Origin: Vibrio alfacsensis
Lineage (GTDB): Bacteria; Pseudomonadota; Gammaproteobacteria; Enterobacterales; Vibrionaceae
Direction of reading: 5' to 3'
Length of the DNA: 64,000 nucleotides
NCBI RefSeq assembly: GCF_003544875.1
Contig: NZ_CP032093.1
Location: forward strand, 1,054,001-1,118,000
The notes beneath the pieces were generated by a model. That model was given only the letters and a program-made list of their open reading frames with translations. It had not been told where the DNA came from and did not search any database. Made by a program: the position numbers and the translations under genes. Position 1 is the first letter of the stretch. Every line of letters starts with the position of its first letter. Of the stretch, positions 51,216-58,762 are shown piece by piece.

Positions 51216-51663
51216 ATGAAGTCTCGCGGGCCATTTTGTATTCGTAATGCAGCAGCGGATACTTTTGCTATGGTGGTTTTGTTTCATTACTGGGATGATT
51301 ATTGAAATATTGGTTTCTGGTATGACGTTTGAGCAATCTCTAGCCTCTCGTACCTTATCGATACCAGTAAATATCGCCATTGCTTGGCCATATGGTATGT
51401 TCCGCGATTGGGTGTTACGCCAAGGTAACAAAGTCTCTTCTTCATCATTTATGAAAAATGTGTCTGACTTAACTGCGTATGTACTATTTCAGTCTCCGGT
51501 TTATGCGGGCATTTTGTTGGCTGTCGGTGCATCTAGCGATCAAATCATTACCGCAGTAGCAAGTAATGCGGTGGTGTCTTGCGGTATGGGTGTTCTTTAT
51601 GGTTATTTTCTCGATCAATGTCGTCGATGGTTCCGTGTGCCGGGCTACTACCAAGGCGCATAA
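51216..51663 (+). CDS. alaE: L-alanine exporter AlaE, frameshifted near the start as read
   Basis: AlaE exports L-alanine across the inner membrane. The body has the family sequence [58 protein letters not shown] and [14 protein letters not shown]. From the ATG at 51216 (ribosome site TAGAGGT) the protein starts [20 protein letters not shown] and then loses frame at the T4 run 51277-51280. One more T would read [18 protein letters not shown], giving about 149 residues, the same as E. coli AlaE. The uninterrupted frame starts at 51247 with a non-family N-terminus. I infer a homopolymer error. Confidence 0.85.
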
Positions 51664-51807
51664 TTGTCCCAGTTTTGTTCAATTTAGCTAGATAGTGAGC
51701 AAACGAACACAAAAGGGCGCTTTTTTTTATGTTTAGCCTTGACCATCAGGCACATAATCATTAAATTAGCGCCTCGTTAGCCAATGATGCTAACCACAAT
51801 TTGATTC

Positions 51808-51895
51808 GGTGAGTTGTCCGAGTGGCTGAAGGAGCACGCCTGGAAAGTGTGTATACGGCAACGTATCGAGAGTTCGAATCTCTCACTCACCGCCA
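51808..51895 (+). tRNA. tRNA-Ser (anticodon GGA)
   Basis: An 88-base class II tRNA including encoded CCA. The acceptor arms GGTGAGT and ACTCACC pair, followed by G-CCA. The anticodon loop CTGGAAA holds GGA. The long variable arm TGTATACGGCAACGTATC is typical of serine tRNAs, and the T-loop is GTTCGAATC. It closely matches the E. coli GGA serine isoacceptor. Its 3' end is followed directly by an integrase remnant, so it is the likely attachment site of the neighbouring island. Confidence 0.96.
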
Positions 51896-51901
51896 CATTC
51901 T

Positions 51902-51928
51902 AAAGGTCTGATTTATCAGGCCTTTTTT
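51902..51928 (+). terminator. Terminator of the tRNA-Ser transcript
   Basis: AAAGGTCTGA pairs with TCAGGCCTTT over TTTA, followed by T residues. Confidence 0.8.
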
Positions 51929-51963
51929 CATTTCTAAAGCCTAGTGAGCTGCCAGAGGGCACA

Positions 51964-52243
51964 ATGGAGCGCACAATGGCACATCAATCTTCACACAATT
52001 CGTCTCGTCGGGAATGTACGTATTTAGTACGTGGCAGGACAGGGATCTATTCTTTTCGTTGGAACGTTTCTGATAACGGAACATATCGACAGACCAAATT
52101 CAGCCTAAGAACCCGTAACTATCTTAAGGCAATCAATTTAGCTTCATCGTTAGCATTAAAAATTACGTCGACAGATATTGTTACGCCTGAAGATGTTCAA
52201 ACCATATATAGCGAGTTTAGGGGAGAAGTCAAAACGTGCTCTA
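51964..52243 (+). pseudogene. Tyrosine recombinase (integrase) remnant, N-terminal part
   Basis: The first 84 codons read ECTYLVRGRTGIYSFRWNVS and SLRTRNYLKAINLASSLALK, which resemble the N-terminal DUF6538-type domain of island integrases. The gene starts 68 bases past the tRNA-Ser, the usual position for an integrase of a tRNA-borne island. The sequence then jumps directly to the linker before the catalytic domain (frame-shifted: GEKSKRAL), so the core-binding domain is deleted. At 52243 it is interrupted by an IS21-family element. The open frame continues into the insertion sequence without a stop. Confidence 0.8.
52238..52243 (+). repeat. Target-site duplication, left copy
   Basis: GCTCTA immediately before the left end of the insertion sequence; an identical hexamer follows the right end at 54630-54635. 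Confidence 0.85.
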
Positions 52244-52383
52244 TGCATATTTCGGAGCACTCCGATCAGTCATTTCGGAATAGCGAAAACCGCGATCGGA
52301 ATGTCCGAAATCCTACCTTTTTCTCTTTTAAGTCAATAGCTCGCTATTCTTTACTTCTTAAACAAGAACGTAAGGAAGCGACA

Positions 52384-53799
52384 ATGGCTAAAAAGAGAAC
52401 TCCAATGAACAAAATCAAAGAGGTATTACGCCTTAAGTACGACTGTGGTCTCTCAAATCGCAGCATCGCTTCTTGCCTTAAACTCGGTCCGTCCACGATA
52501 TCGGAACTCCTTACTCGCTTTAAACAAAGCCAACTTGGTTGGCCTCTGCCTGAAAGTTGTAGCGATGCTGATATCACTCAAGCTCTGTATCACGGCAAGA
52601 AAGCCAGTCGCGATAAAGTCATGCCAGACTTCACTTTATACGCTGTCGAACTCAGACGTAAAGGTATGACGAAGATGTTTCTCTGGCAGGAATATCATGA
52701 GCAATATCAAGAGCAAGCTTACGCTTACACTCAGTTCTGCGAGCACTTCACTCGTTGGTTCAAAACCCAAAAGCGCAGCATGCGCCAGCTCCATATTGCA
52801 GGTGACAAGCTGTTTATCGATTACTGTGGGCCTCGGCTTCAAGTGGTCAACCCTGATACAGGTGAAGTGCGCGAAGCCGAAGTGTTCGTCGCGACCTTAG
52901 GCGCGTCCAATTACACCTATGTTGAAGCCTTCCCTAGTCAAGGTAAGTCTTACTGGTTAGAGGCGCATGCGAATGCGTTCGAACACTTCGGCGGTGTGCC
53001 ACAGCTCTTGGTTCCCGATAACCTGCGTAGCGCGGTCACCAAAGCCAATCGCTATGAGCCGAGACTTAATGACAGCTATCAAAAACTGGCAAATCACTAT
53101 CAAACCGCTGTGATGCCTGCTCGCCCCTACAAACCGAAAGACAAAGCCAAGGCAGAGAATGCCGTGCTCCTAGTGGAACGCTGGATCATGATGCGGCTAC
53201 GACACCAAACCTTCCATACCTTCAAAGAGCTGAACCTTGCTATCCGTGAGCTTATGAATGACTTAAACCAACGTGAGATGAAACAGTATGGTGCAAGTCG
53301 TAAAGCACTGTTCGACAATCTCGATAAACCTGCATTGAAGCCGCTGCCTATGCAGCGATACCTATATACCGAAACCAAACGAGCTAAAGTGGGGCCTGAT
53401 TATCACATCGAATATCGCCGTCACTACTACTCGGTTCCCCATCAACTTGTTGGCCACCATGTTGAACTGGAAGCCTCCAACCGTCTGGTGCAGATCTACC
53501 ATCAAGGTAACTTGGTCGCCCAGCATCCACGCAGCCAAAGAGAGCGCGGAAACAGCACCCAACCAGAGCACATGCCGAGTAATCATCAACATCAGAAGTG
53601 GTCGCCTGGACGCTTGCTCAACTGGGGAGCCAATATCGGCCTAGCCACACGAGAAGTCGTCAATAAGATGCTTAACTCCAAGCCTCATCCAGAGCAGTCG
53701 TATCGCTCCTGCCTTGGGCTGCTCAATCTGAGTAAAGATAAAGCGAATACGCCGAACCTTGTTCACAGCAATGTTCGAGGCCCGAACTGTTATCACTAG
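52384..53799 (+). CDS. istA: IS21-family transposase IstA
   Basis: A 471-residue DDE transposase. The N-terminal helix-turn-helix (KEVLRLKYDCGLSNRSIASC) is followed by the RNase H-like catalytic core: first D in GDKLFIDYCGPRL, second D in VPDNLRSAV, and E in KAENAVLLVERW. A Mu-type beta-barrel (HYYSVPHQLVGHHVEL) follows. I choose the ATG at 52384, preceded by AAGGAAG, rather than the upstream open frame that comes from the interrupted integrase. The last 20 residues (KANTPNLVHSNVRGPNCYH) look shorter than usual, so a minor C-terminal change is possible. Confidence 0.9.
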   Translation: MAKKRTPMNKIKEVLRLKYDCGLSNRSIASCLKLGPSTISELLTRFKQSQLGWPLPESCSDADITQALYHGKKASRDKVMPDFTLYAVELRRKGMTKMFLWQEYHEQYQEQAYAYTQFCEHFTRWFKTQKRSMRQLHIAGDKLFIDYCGPRLQVVNPDTGEVREAEVFVATLGASNYTYVEAFPSQGKSYWLEAHANAFEHFGGVPQLLVPDNLRSAVTKANRYEPRLNDSYQKLANHYQTAVMPARPYKPKDKAKAENAVLLVERWIMMRLRHQTFHTFKELNLAIRELMNDLNQREMKQYGASRKALFDNLDKPALKPLPMQRYLYTETKRAKVGPDYHIEYRRHYYSVPHQLVGHHVELEASNRLVQIYHQGNLVAQHPRSQRERGNSTQPEHMPSNHQHQKWSPGRLLNWGANIGLATREVVNKMLNSKPHPEQSYRSCLGLLNLSKDKANTPNLVHSNVRGPNCYH

Positions 53800-53809
53800 G
53801 AGAAAGGAT

Positions 53810-54550
53810 ATGAACGCACTGAACGACCAACTCAAAACCCTGCGCTTGAGCCATGCGGCGAAAGCGTTAGAACAGCAACAAGAGCAACTGACCACCTACG
53901 CAGAACTGGACTTCGAGGAGCGGTTAAGCTTGCTCCTGGAAAGTGAAATCTTGAATCGTAATCAGAGCAAAATCCAACGCTTAAAGCGACAAGCAAAGCT
54001 GAGAGTAGATGCTCAGCCGAGCCAACTCATCTACAAGGAGGGACGAAACCTCAACCGCAAGCAGATGAGCGAACTTCTAACGGGTGGCTATCTGTACAAG
54101 CAGCAGAACATCTTGATCACAGGCCCAACAGGAGCAGGTAAAACGTATCTTGGCTGCGCACTTGCAACCAACGCCTGCGACCAACAACACACGGTCAGAT
54201 ACTACCGATTAACTCGCTTGCTTGATGATCTGACCGCAGGGCGTCTGGATGGTAGCTATCAAAAGCAACTTCAATCGTTGGCTAAGAAAGCTCTACTGAT
54301 CCTCGACGACTGGGGGATGGAAAAACTGACTCAAGAGCATGCAGGTCACTTGTTAGAAGTGCTTGAAGACCGCTACCAAAACAGCAGTACAATCGTCATC
54401 AGTCAACTACCCGTAAAGGAGTGGTACAACATGATCGGCAACGCCACCGTCGCTGACGCTCTAATGGATCGTCTAGTTCACAATAGTCATCGAATAGAAC
54501 TGGGAGGTGAGTCAATGAGAAAACTGGCGCAATCCGATCACTTAGAGTAA
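53810..54550 (+). CDS. istB: IS21-family AAA+ helper protein IstB
   Basis: IstB is the DnaA/DnaC-like AAA+ ATPase that selects the target and activates IstA. The 246-residue protein starts at the ATG at 53810 after an AGGAGAAAGG ribosome site (MNALNDQLKTLRLSHAAKAL). It shows Walker A GPTGAGKTYLGCAL and Walker B ALLILDDWGMEKL, followed by STIVISQLPVKEWYNMIG and the family end ADALMDRLVHNSHRIEL. It appears complete. Confidence 0.93.
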   Translation: MNALNDQLKTLRLSHAAKALEQQQEQLTTYAELDFEERLSLLLESEILNRNQSKIQRLKRQAKLRVDAQPSQLIYKEGRNLNRKQMSELLTGGYLYKQQNILITGPTGAGKTYLGCALATNACDQQHTVRYYRLTRLLDDLTAGRLDGSYQKQLQSLAKKALLILDDWGMEKLTQEHAGHLLEVLEDRYQNSSTIVISQLPVKEWYNMIGNATVADALMDRLVHNSHRIELGGESMRKLAQSDHLE

Positions 54551-54629
54551 AAATAGGAAGAGGGAAAAACGGCAGGATCAGGTGATCGGAATAAACCGAA
54601 ATGAGCGATCGCAATCACCGAAATACGCA

Positions 54630-54635
54630 GCTCTA
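54630..54635 (+). repeat. Target-site duplication, right copy
   Basis: GCTCTA, identical to 52238-52243, directly after the right terminal repeat of the insertion sequence. Confidence 0.85.
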
Positions 54636-55205
54636 GGGCAATCTGAGTTAGAAACGCTCTTTAGCATCACTCGACAATACAAACCAGCAGATCAATCAAA
54701 TAGAGTGGGTGCTTGGAAGTACTATCTGCCGAGATTAGCCGTTCTCACGGTTTGCAGGCTCAATGAGATTGCACAAATGTGCGTAGGTGACGTACCCTTA
54801 CAGATAAGTCATTTCTTTCAATCAACGACAACGGGACTAATAAACGCCTTAAAAACTGTTTAAGCTGAAGAAATATCCCTATCTCTTCTCAATTACATAA
54901 GCTATTGATACTGCTAGTTCAAGGCAGGGGGAAATCAGAATTACTGTTTGATGTTCTGCCATATCGTGAGGTTGACGGTTATGCTCCAATACCTAGTAAA
55001 TGGTTTGCAGGCATATTTAAAGCAGCATTCAATGATTATACGATCACATTCCATTCAATACGGCATTACGTCGTTATTCAACAATAACTATCATGAAGAC
55101 CTAACTGCAGAGCTTGTAGGGCACAGTATCGGTAAGCGGATGACGGGCAAAGTTTCGAACTCTATTTGTAATTCTGCAGGCGAGTCCTACCGAGTCGATA
55201 TATAG
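54636..55205 (+). pseudogene. Tyrosine recombinase remnant, catalytic domain
   Basis: Continuation of the interrupted integrase. The first frame gives GQSELETLFSITRQYKP and LAVLTVCRLNEIAQMCVGDV with the first catalytic arginine. After a frameshift near 54840-54905 comes LLFDVLPYREVDGYAPIPSK and FHSIRHYV (the H-x-x-R motif). A second shift near 55075 leads to HEDLTAELVGHSIGKRMTGK. Where the nucleophilic tyrosine is expected the sequence reads KVSNSICNS, so the tyrosine is lost or displaced. With the missing middle domain this gene cannot make an active recombinase, and the island is probably fixed. Confidence 0.8.
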
Positions 55206-55366
55206 GAGTCAGTAGTTTGGCGAAATTAACGTGCAATCAATAATGCAATGAGAATCTATTGGGTAACTATTTGACCTTTTTGCTTTAGCGCACAGTATCT
55301 TACAAATAATTTCGCTATAAATCGGCGCCATAAATTGTATGTCATTAATTAAAGTGGTCGATTAAT

Positions 55367-57493
55367 ATGCGTTGCTCTGTATGTTCGCTAAAGCTAACTT
55401 CTTATTTAGAGTCTAATGGACGGGTATTTTGTTCTGAGGCTTGTTTTGAACAAACTTGGTCAAAATGTTCCGCTTGTCATAAACCGATGAACTCTTGGAC
55501 TGAAAGCAGCAAGTCTGGGAAGAAGTATTGTTCAGAGACTTGTTACCAATCTGAGCTTCCTAAATGTAAAAGCTGCTCAAAACCAATGTCCCAATGGCTT
55601 GAAAACGAGACTGGAAAATACTGTTCTGAGAAGTGTTCGTCTATTTCTTATCCTAAATGTCATTGCTGTAATAAACCTATGTCTAAGTGGACAGTAGACC
55701 AAAAGAGCGGTTTAAAATTTTGTTCAGACAAATGTTGGCAAACTACGTGGCCATGTTGTGATGCCTGTGGGGCAAGGATGTCTAGTTGGACTGAATCTGA
55801 GAATAAAAAGTTTTGCTCTGATAAGTGTTTTGAGTCGATCTTACCTTGTTGTTATACATGCCACCAACCTATGAGTGCCTGGTCAGAAACTAAAACTGGC
55901 CATCGTTACTGTAGTTCAAAGTGTGCTTCTGTAGAACTGCCGGTTTGTCAATGCTGTGGAATTGCAATGCAGGAATGGTATAACCAAGAGAGATTAGGAA
56001 AGTTTTGCTCTCAGATATGTATAGATACCGAACTTAAGTGTCATCAGAAATTAAGCTACCACCGTTCTAACCCAGAAACACTACCATTACTTCAGACAGG
56101 AAGTTTATTGACTGCAGAAACTTTTGCTCACAACTATAAGCTATACCAAGCTCGACAAGGACATGGCTGGGCTGCGGAATATGGCAATCATGAGATAGAT
56201 CGTTTAACAGGGAAAAAAGCGACCCTAGTGGGCATTGATAACGCTACTGGGGGAGCTGACCGTCTGGTAGATGGCGTGTATATCCAAACAAAATATTGCC
56301 AGAATGCTCGACTCAGTGTGGATGCTGCTTTTGGCAAAGATGGTAATTACAAATATTATATAGGCGATCATCCACAGCAAATAGAGGTGCCTAAAGAACA
56401 GGGGCCTCACGCTGTTGAAATCATGAAGCGGCGTATTGCTGATGGTAAAGTTCCCGGAGTTACAGACCCCAATAAAGCTTATGAACTCGTCACTGAGGGA
56501 AAATTAAAATATCTTCAGGCTGTTAATGTTGCCAAATTTGGTACAGTTGAGTCAGTTATATACGATGTTGAACAAAATATTGTAACCAGCCTATATGTAG
56601 GTGGGATTAGTGCTGCTTATGTCTTTGCCAATGCGGTATGGAATGGAAAAGATCACCAAGAAGCATTAAATGCCGCTAGTAGAGCTTGTTTAGAAATTGG
56701 GGGCAGACACCTTGCTATTAGCGTGCTTTCATCTCAAACAGGAAGAACATCAGTCACTCCGGCAGTAAAAGCCATGACGGACAATTTAGTGAGAAACTTG
56801 TCTCCTAAAACAGTTAAAGCTCTGGCTACTTCGCTCAATTCGATCTCGGGTAATCTTACCTCCAATATGACAAATCAAGCCGCAAGAACGATTGTCTCAA
56901 AAGCGTTAACATCCAATGTTATAACTGGCGCCATAACCGTGGTTGTTCTTTCTTCAGGAGATATCGTTCGTGCGTTTAATGGACGAATTTCAAAAACTCA
57001 ATTACTCAAGAATGTAACCATTGCAACTGGTGGTGTTGTTGGTGGTATGGGGGGCTCAATGGGAGCACTAGCTCTATTCGCGTGGATAGCAGGAACTGCA
57101 GCAACAGGTGGTACAGCCGTTGTTGTAGCAGGTGTTGGCGGCTTAGTTGGAGGATTGGTTGGTAGCAAAGGTGCTCAAACAGGAGTCTCCGCATTGGGCG
57201 TCAAAGATGATGCTGAAGTTATGTTTGAGTTCTTTCAATTGGTATTGGGTGATCTAGCATCAGACTTTTCATTAACTGAAAAGGAAGCCTCTATTCTGAT
57301 GGATAAGTTATCTAAAGCTGATTTAAGTAGTCATTTAAACGAACTGTTCAGTAAAGAGAACCGGAGGGCTCATGTGGCATCACTTGTTAAGCCGCTCCTT
57401 ATCGAGGTGGTGGCTTGTAGGCAACCAATTGTTTTTCCAGAAGAATCTGATGTTATAAGCAGTAGTTTATTGATGTTAGGAGCGACGAGTTGA
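55367..57493 (+). CDS. Seven-zinc-finger protein with PD-(D/E)XK-like segment and glycine-rich hydrophobic C-terminus; function unknown
   Basis: A 708-residue island gene that I do not recognise as a named family. Residues 3-218 hold seven tandem repeats of about 31 residues with pattern C-x2-C-x3-(M)-x2-W-x(6-9)-(Y/F)-C-S-x2-C, resembling TRASH/LIM-type treble-clef fingers. Residues 265-311 read GHGWAAEYGNHEID, then GADRLVDGVYIQTKYC. The acidic E271, D298 and Q307-x-K309 follow the order of a PD-(D/E)XK nuclease core, QxK variant. Residues about 525-600 are hydrophobic and glycine-rich (GGVVGGMGGSMGALALFAWI, VVVAGVGGLVGGLVG), like a glycine zipper. There is no signal peptide. The gene is AT-richer than its chromosomal neighbours and lies between two integrase remnants, so it is horizontally acquired cargo. 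A defence or toxin role is possible but speculative. Confidence 0.75.
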   Translation: MRCSVCSLKLTSYLESNGRVFCSEACFEQTWSKCSACHKPMNSWTESSKSGKKYCSETCYQSELPKCKSCSKPMSQWLENETGKYCSEKCSSISYPKCHCCNKPMSKWTVDQKSGLKFCSDKCWQTTWPCCDACGARMSSWTESENKKFCSDKCFESILPCCYTCHQPMSAWSETKTGHRYCSSKCASVELPVCQCCGIAMQEWYNQERLGKFCSQICIDTELKCHQKLSYHRSNPETLPLLQTGSLLTAETFAHNYKLYQARQGHGWAAEYGNHEIDRLTGKKATLVGIDNATGGADRLVDGVYIQTKYCQNARLSVDAAFGKDGNYKYYIGDHPQQIEVPKEQGPHAVEIMKRRIADGKVPGVTDPNKAYELVTEGKLKYLQAVNVAKFGTVESVIYDVEQNIVTSLYVGGISAAYVFANAVWNGKDHQEALNAASRACLEIGGRHLAISVLSSQTGRTSVTPAVKAMTDNLVRNLSPKTVKALATSLNSISGNLTSNMTNQAARTIVSKALTSNVITGAITVVVLSSGDIVRAFNGRISKTQLLKNVTIATGGVVGGMGGSMGALALFAWIAGTAATGGTAVVVAGVGGLVGGLVGSKGAQTGVSALGVKDDAEVMFEFFQLVLGDLASDFSLTEKEASILMDKLSKADLSSHLNELFSKENRRAHVASLVKPLLIEVVACRQPIVFPEESDVISSSLLMLGATS

Positions 57494-57556
57494 GCAAAGT
57501 TAACCATAAAAAGCTTGAGCTTTCGATACATAGCGAAGGGCACTTGTAGATGTCAT

Positions 57557-57655
57557 ACAACCCAAATTGGTTTAGGTTAAAGATCAAATCAGGAAAGGAG
57601 AAGTCAAAACGTGCTCTGGCGTAATCTGAGCTAGAAACGCTCTTTAGAATCAAAA
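57557..57655 (+). pseudogene. Second integrase fragment (linker to start of catalytic domain)
   Basis: One frame reads NPNWFRLKIKSGKEKSKRAL, then a stop, then SELETLFRI. This is the linker and first helix of a tyrosine-recombinase catalytic domain. GGAGAAGTCAAAACGTGCTCT (57597-57617) is identical to 52222-52242. It runs on into a close relative of the sequence that follows the insertion sequence at 54636 (AATCTGAG, then TAGAAACGCTCTTTAG). It therefore shows the junction without the insertion sequence. Confidence 0.75.
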
Positions 57656-57699
57656 TATATTCCAGTCAAAATAAGAAGTATGCATTTTATCATTGGTTG

Positions 57700-57736
57700 A
57701 TTGTAAGTTCACCAAATCGCATGGTGAACTTACAAT
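57700..57736. repeat. Perfect 15-bp inverted repeat near the island end
   Basis: ATTGTAAGTTCACCA (57700-57714) and TGGTGAACTTACAAT (57722-57736) are exact complements around the 7-base spacer AATCGCA. There is no T-run after it on either strand, so it is unlikely to be a simple terminator. It lies in a 410-bp stretch (57494-57903) that otherwise holds only the integrase fragment and a small terminator. Confidence 0.85.
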
Positions 57737-57876
57737 ACAGGAGACACTGTCGATGTTCATTGAGCGGAAACCATAATTTCTTGCAATACGATAAAAACGA
57801 TTAAGCACTAAGCTGGAAAAATAGCTGATATCATCAGTTTTCACATCATCACTCAACGCATGGCGCTCTGTATAAC

Positions 57877-57900
57877 AGCCTCTTCCTTGAGGCTATTTTT
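57877..57900 (+). terminator. Terminator-like hairpin at the right side of the island
   Basis: AGCCTC (57877-57882) pairs with GAGGCT (57889-57894) over TTCCTT, followed by ATTTTT. It lies a few bases from the end of the convergent MerR gene. No intact plus-strand gene directly precedes it. Confidence 0.6.
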
Positions 57901-57903
57901 ACT

Positions 57904-58413
57904 TTATAGAGCTCGAATTTTAGCGATTTCTTCACCAGAAATGCCTAAAGATTCAAGAAATTTCTGGTGCTCATTAGGTTCAAGTTCCTCAAACTTTTGA
58001 TGCCACTTGACCATATCAGTGTCAGTGAATCCAGCGGCAACCATGATTTCTACCCAGCGTTCTTTATTCACAATCTTTTCCTCTAATAAACTTGGTTCTT
58101 GAAGCAATAGAACGACAGCTTTCTGCTGTGCTCGTAGGTTTTGGATTTCTCTTTCCAGTTCATTGAAGTGATCTTTCAATATCTGGGCTTGAGACTCTCC
58201 ATCTCGGTCTATCAATGTGCGAATACTAGAAACTGGCACCCCGTATGAGCGATAGGAGGTGATCGCTTCCAAGCGTTTAATCTCTTTTTCGCCATACCAA
58301 CGATATCCATTCTCAGAACGAAAAGCGGGTATCAATAGTTTTTCTTTTTCGTAATACAAAACAGTAGTACGCGATCTTCCGAACTGTTTAGCGATTTGAG
58401 TGACAGTTAGCAT
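57904..58413 (-). CDS. MerR-family transcriptional regulator
   Basis: A MerR-type regulator of about 169 residues, using the ATG at 58413 (MLTVTQIAKQFGRSRTTVLYY). The open frame has 10 extra upstream codons not typical of the family. The N-terminal winged helix-turn-helix includes ENGYRWYGEKEIKRLEAI, and a dimerisation coiled coil follows at about 70-100. The C-terminal domain (RWVEIMVAAGFTDTDMVKWH, FLESLGISGEEIAKIR) resembles TipAS-like effector domains. There is no cysteine pattern for metal binding. It sits at the island boundary. A MerR-type dyad lies in its own promoter (58445-58472). Confidence 0.85.
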   Translation of the reverse strand: MLTVTQIAKQFGRSRTTVLYYEKEKLLIPAFRSENGYRWYGEKEIKRLEAITSYRSYGVPVSSIRTLIDRDGESQAQILKDHFNELEREIQNLRAQQKAVVLLLQEPSLLEEKIVNKERWVEIMVAAGFTDTDMVKWHQKFEELEPNEHQKFLESLGISGEEIAKIRAL

Positions 58414-58444
58414 ATATGCTCCATTGTTTGACTGAATGTGCATC

Positions 58445-58472
58445 TTGAACCCTAGCCTTATAGACGGGTCAA
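58445..58472 (-). promoter_or_regulatory. Candidate MerR-type operator/promoter of the merR-like gene
   Basis: On the minus strand TTGACCC (58472-58466) and GGGTTCAA (58452-58445) form a dyad. TTGACC could be the -35 element, and CAAGAT about 19 bases downstream a weak -10. A dyad inside an elongated spacer is the hallmark of MerR-controlled promoters, which fits autoregulation. The rest of 58473-58762 shows no clear feature. Confidence 0.4.
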
Positions 58473-58762
58473 CAGCTTAATTATACATTTTCTTGATATA
58501 GCTTGCTTTGCATAGCATTGGTTGTAAAAAGCGGAACTCCATTTATGAAAGTTCGTTTGTAGTATCACGTTTGAACAGTACATTGACTGATCAAGCGCAA
58601 ATGATGATCATGTTCTTTAGTTTTCATTTAATTTCTTTATCTTTCGGTATCTTGTTTTGACCCGAGTAGGTTGCAATGCGAAAGGTTTAGCCGATGATTA
58701 TTCACGTAACGCGCCTGATGTAAACTAAGTGAAGGTCGAACGAAAGATCTGGTTGCTTTTGA

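Larger units (their letters stand above)
52244..54629 (+). mobile_element. Complete IS21-family insertion sequence (2386 bp)
   Basis: The element carries istA and istB in the standard order. Its ends are TGCATATTTCGG (left) and the complement of TGCGTATTTCGG (right), and the terminal inverted repeat extends imperfectly through CGATCnnTCATTTCGG. Internal CGGAAT/TTTCGG repeats at both ends fit the multiple terminal repeats of IS21 elements. Both ends abut the hexamer GCTCTA, giving a 6-bp target duplication, which is in the usual IS21 range. Because the duplication is perfect and both genes are largely intact, insertion appears recent compared with the decay of the integrase it interrupts. Confidence 0.93.

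Noticed and set aside
57650..57856. 68-codon minus-strand frame in the island end region
   Set aside because: It spans the perfect inverted repeat, has no ribosome site and no similarity to anything I recognise; island debris is more likely.
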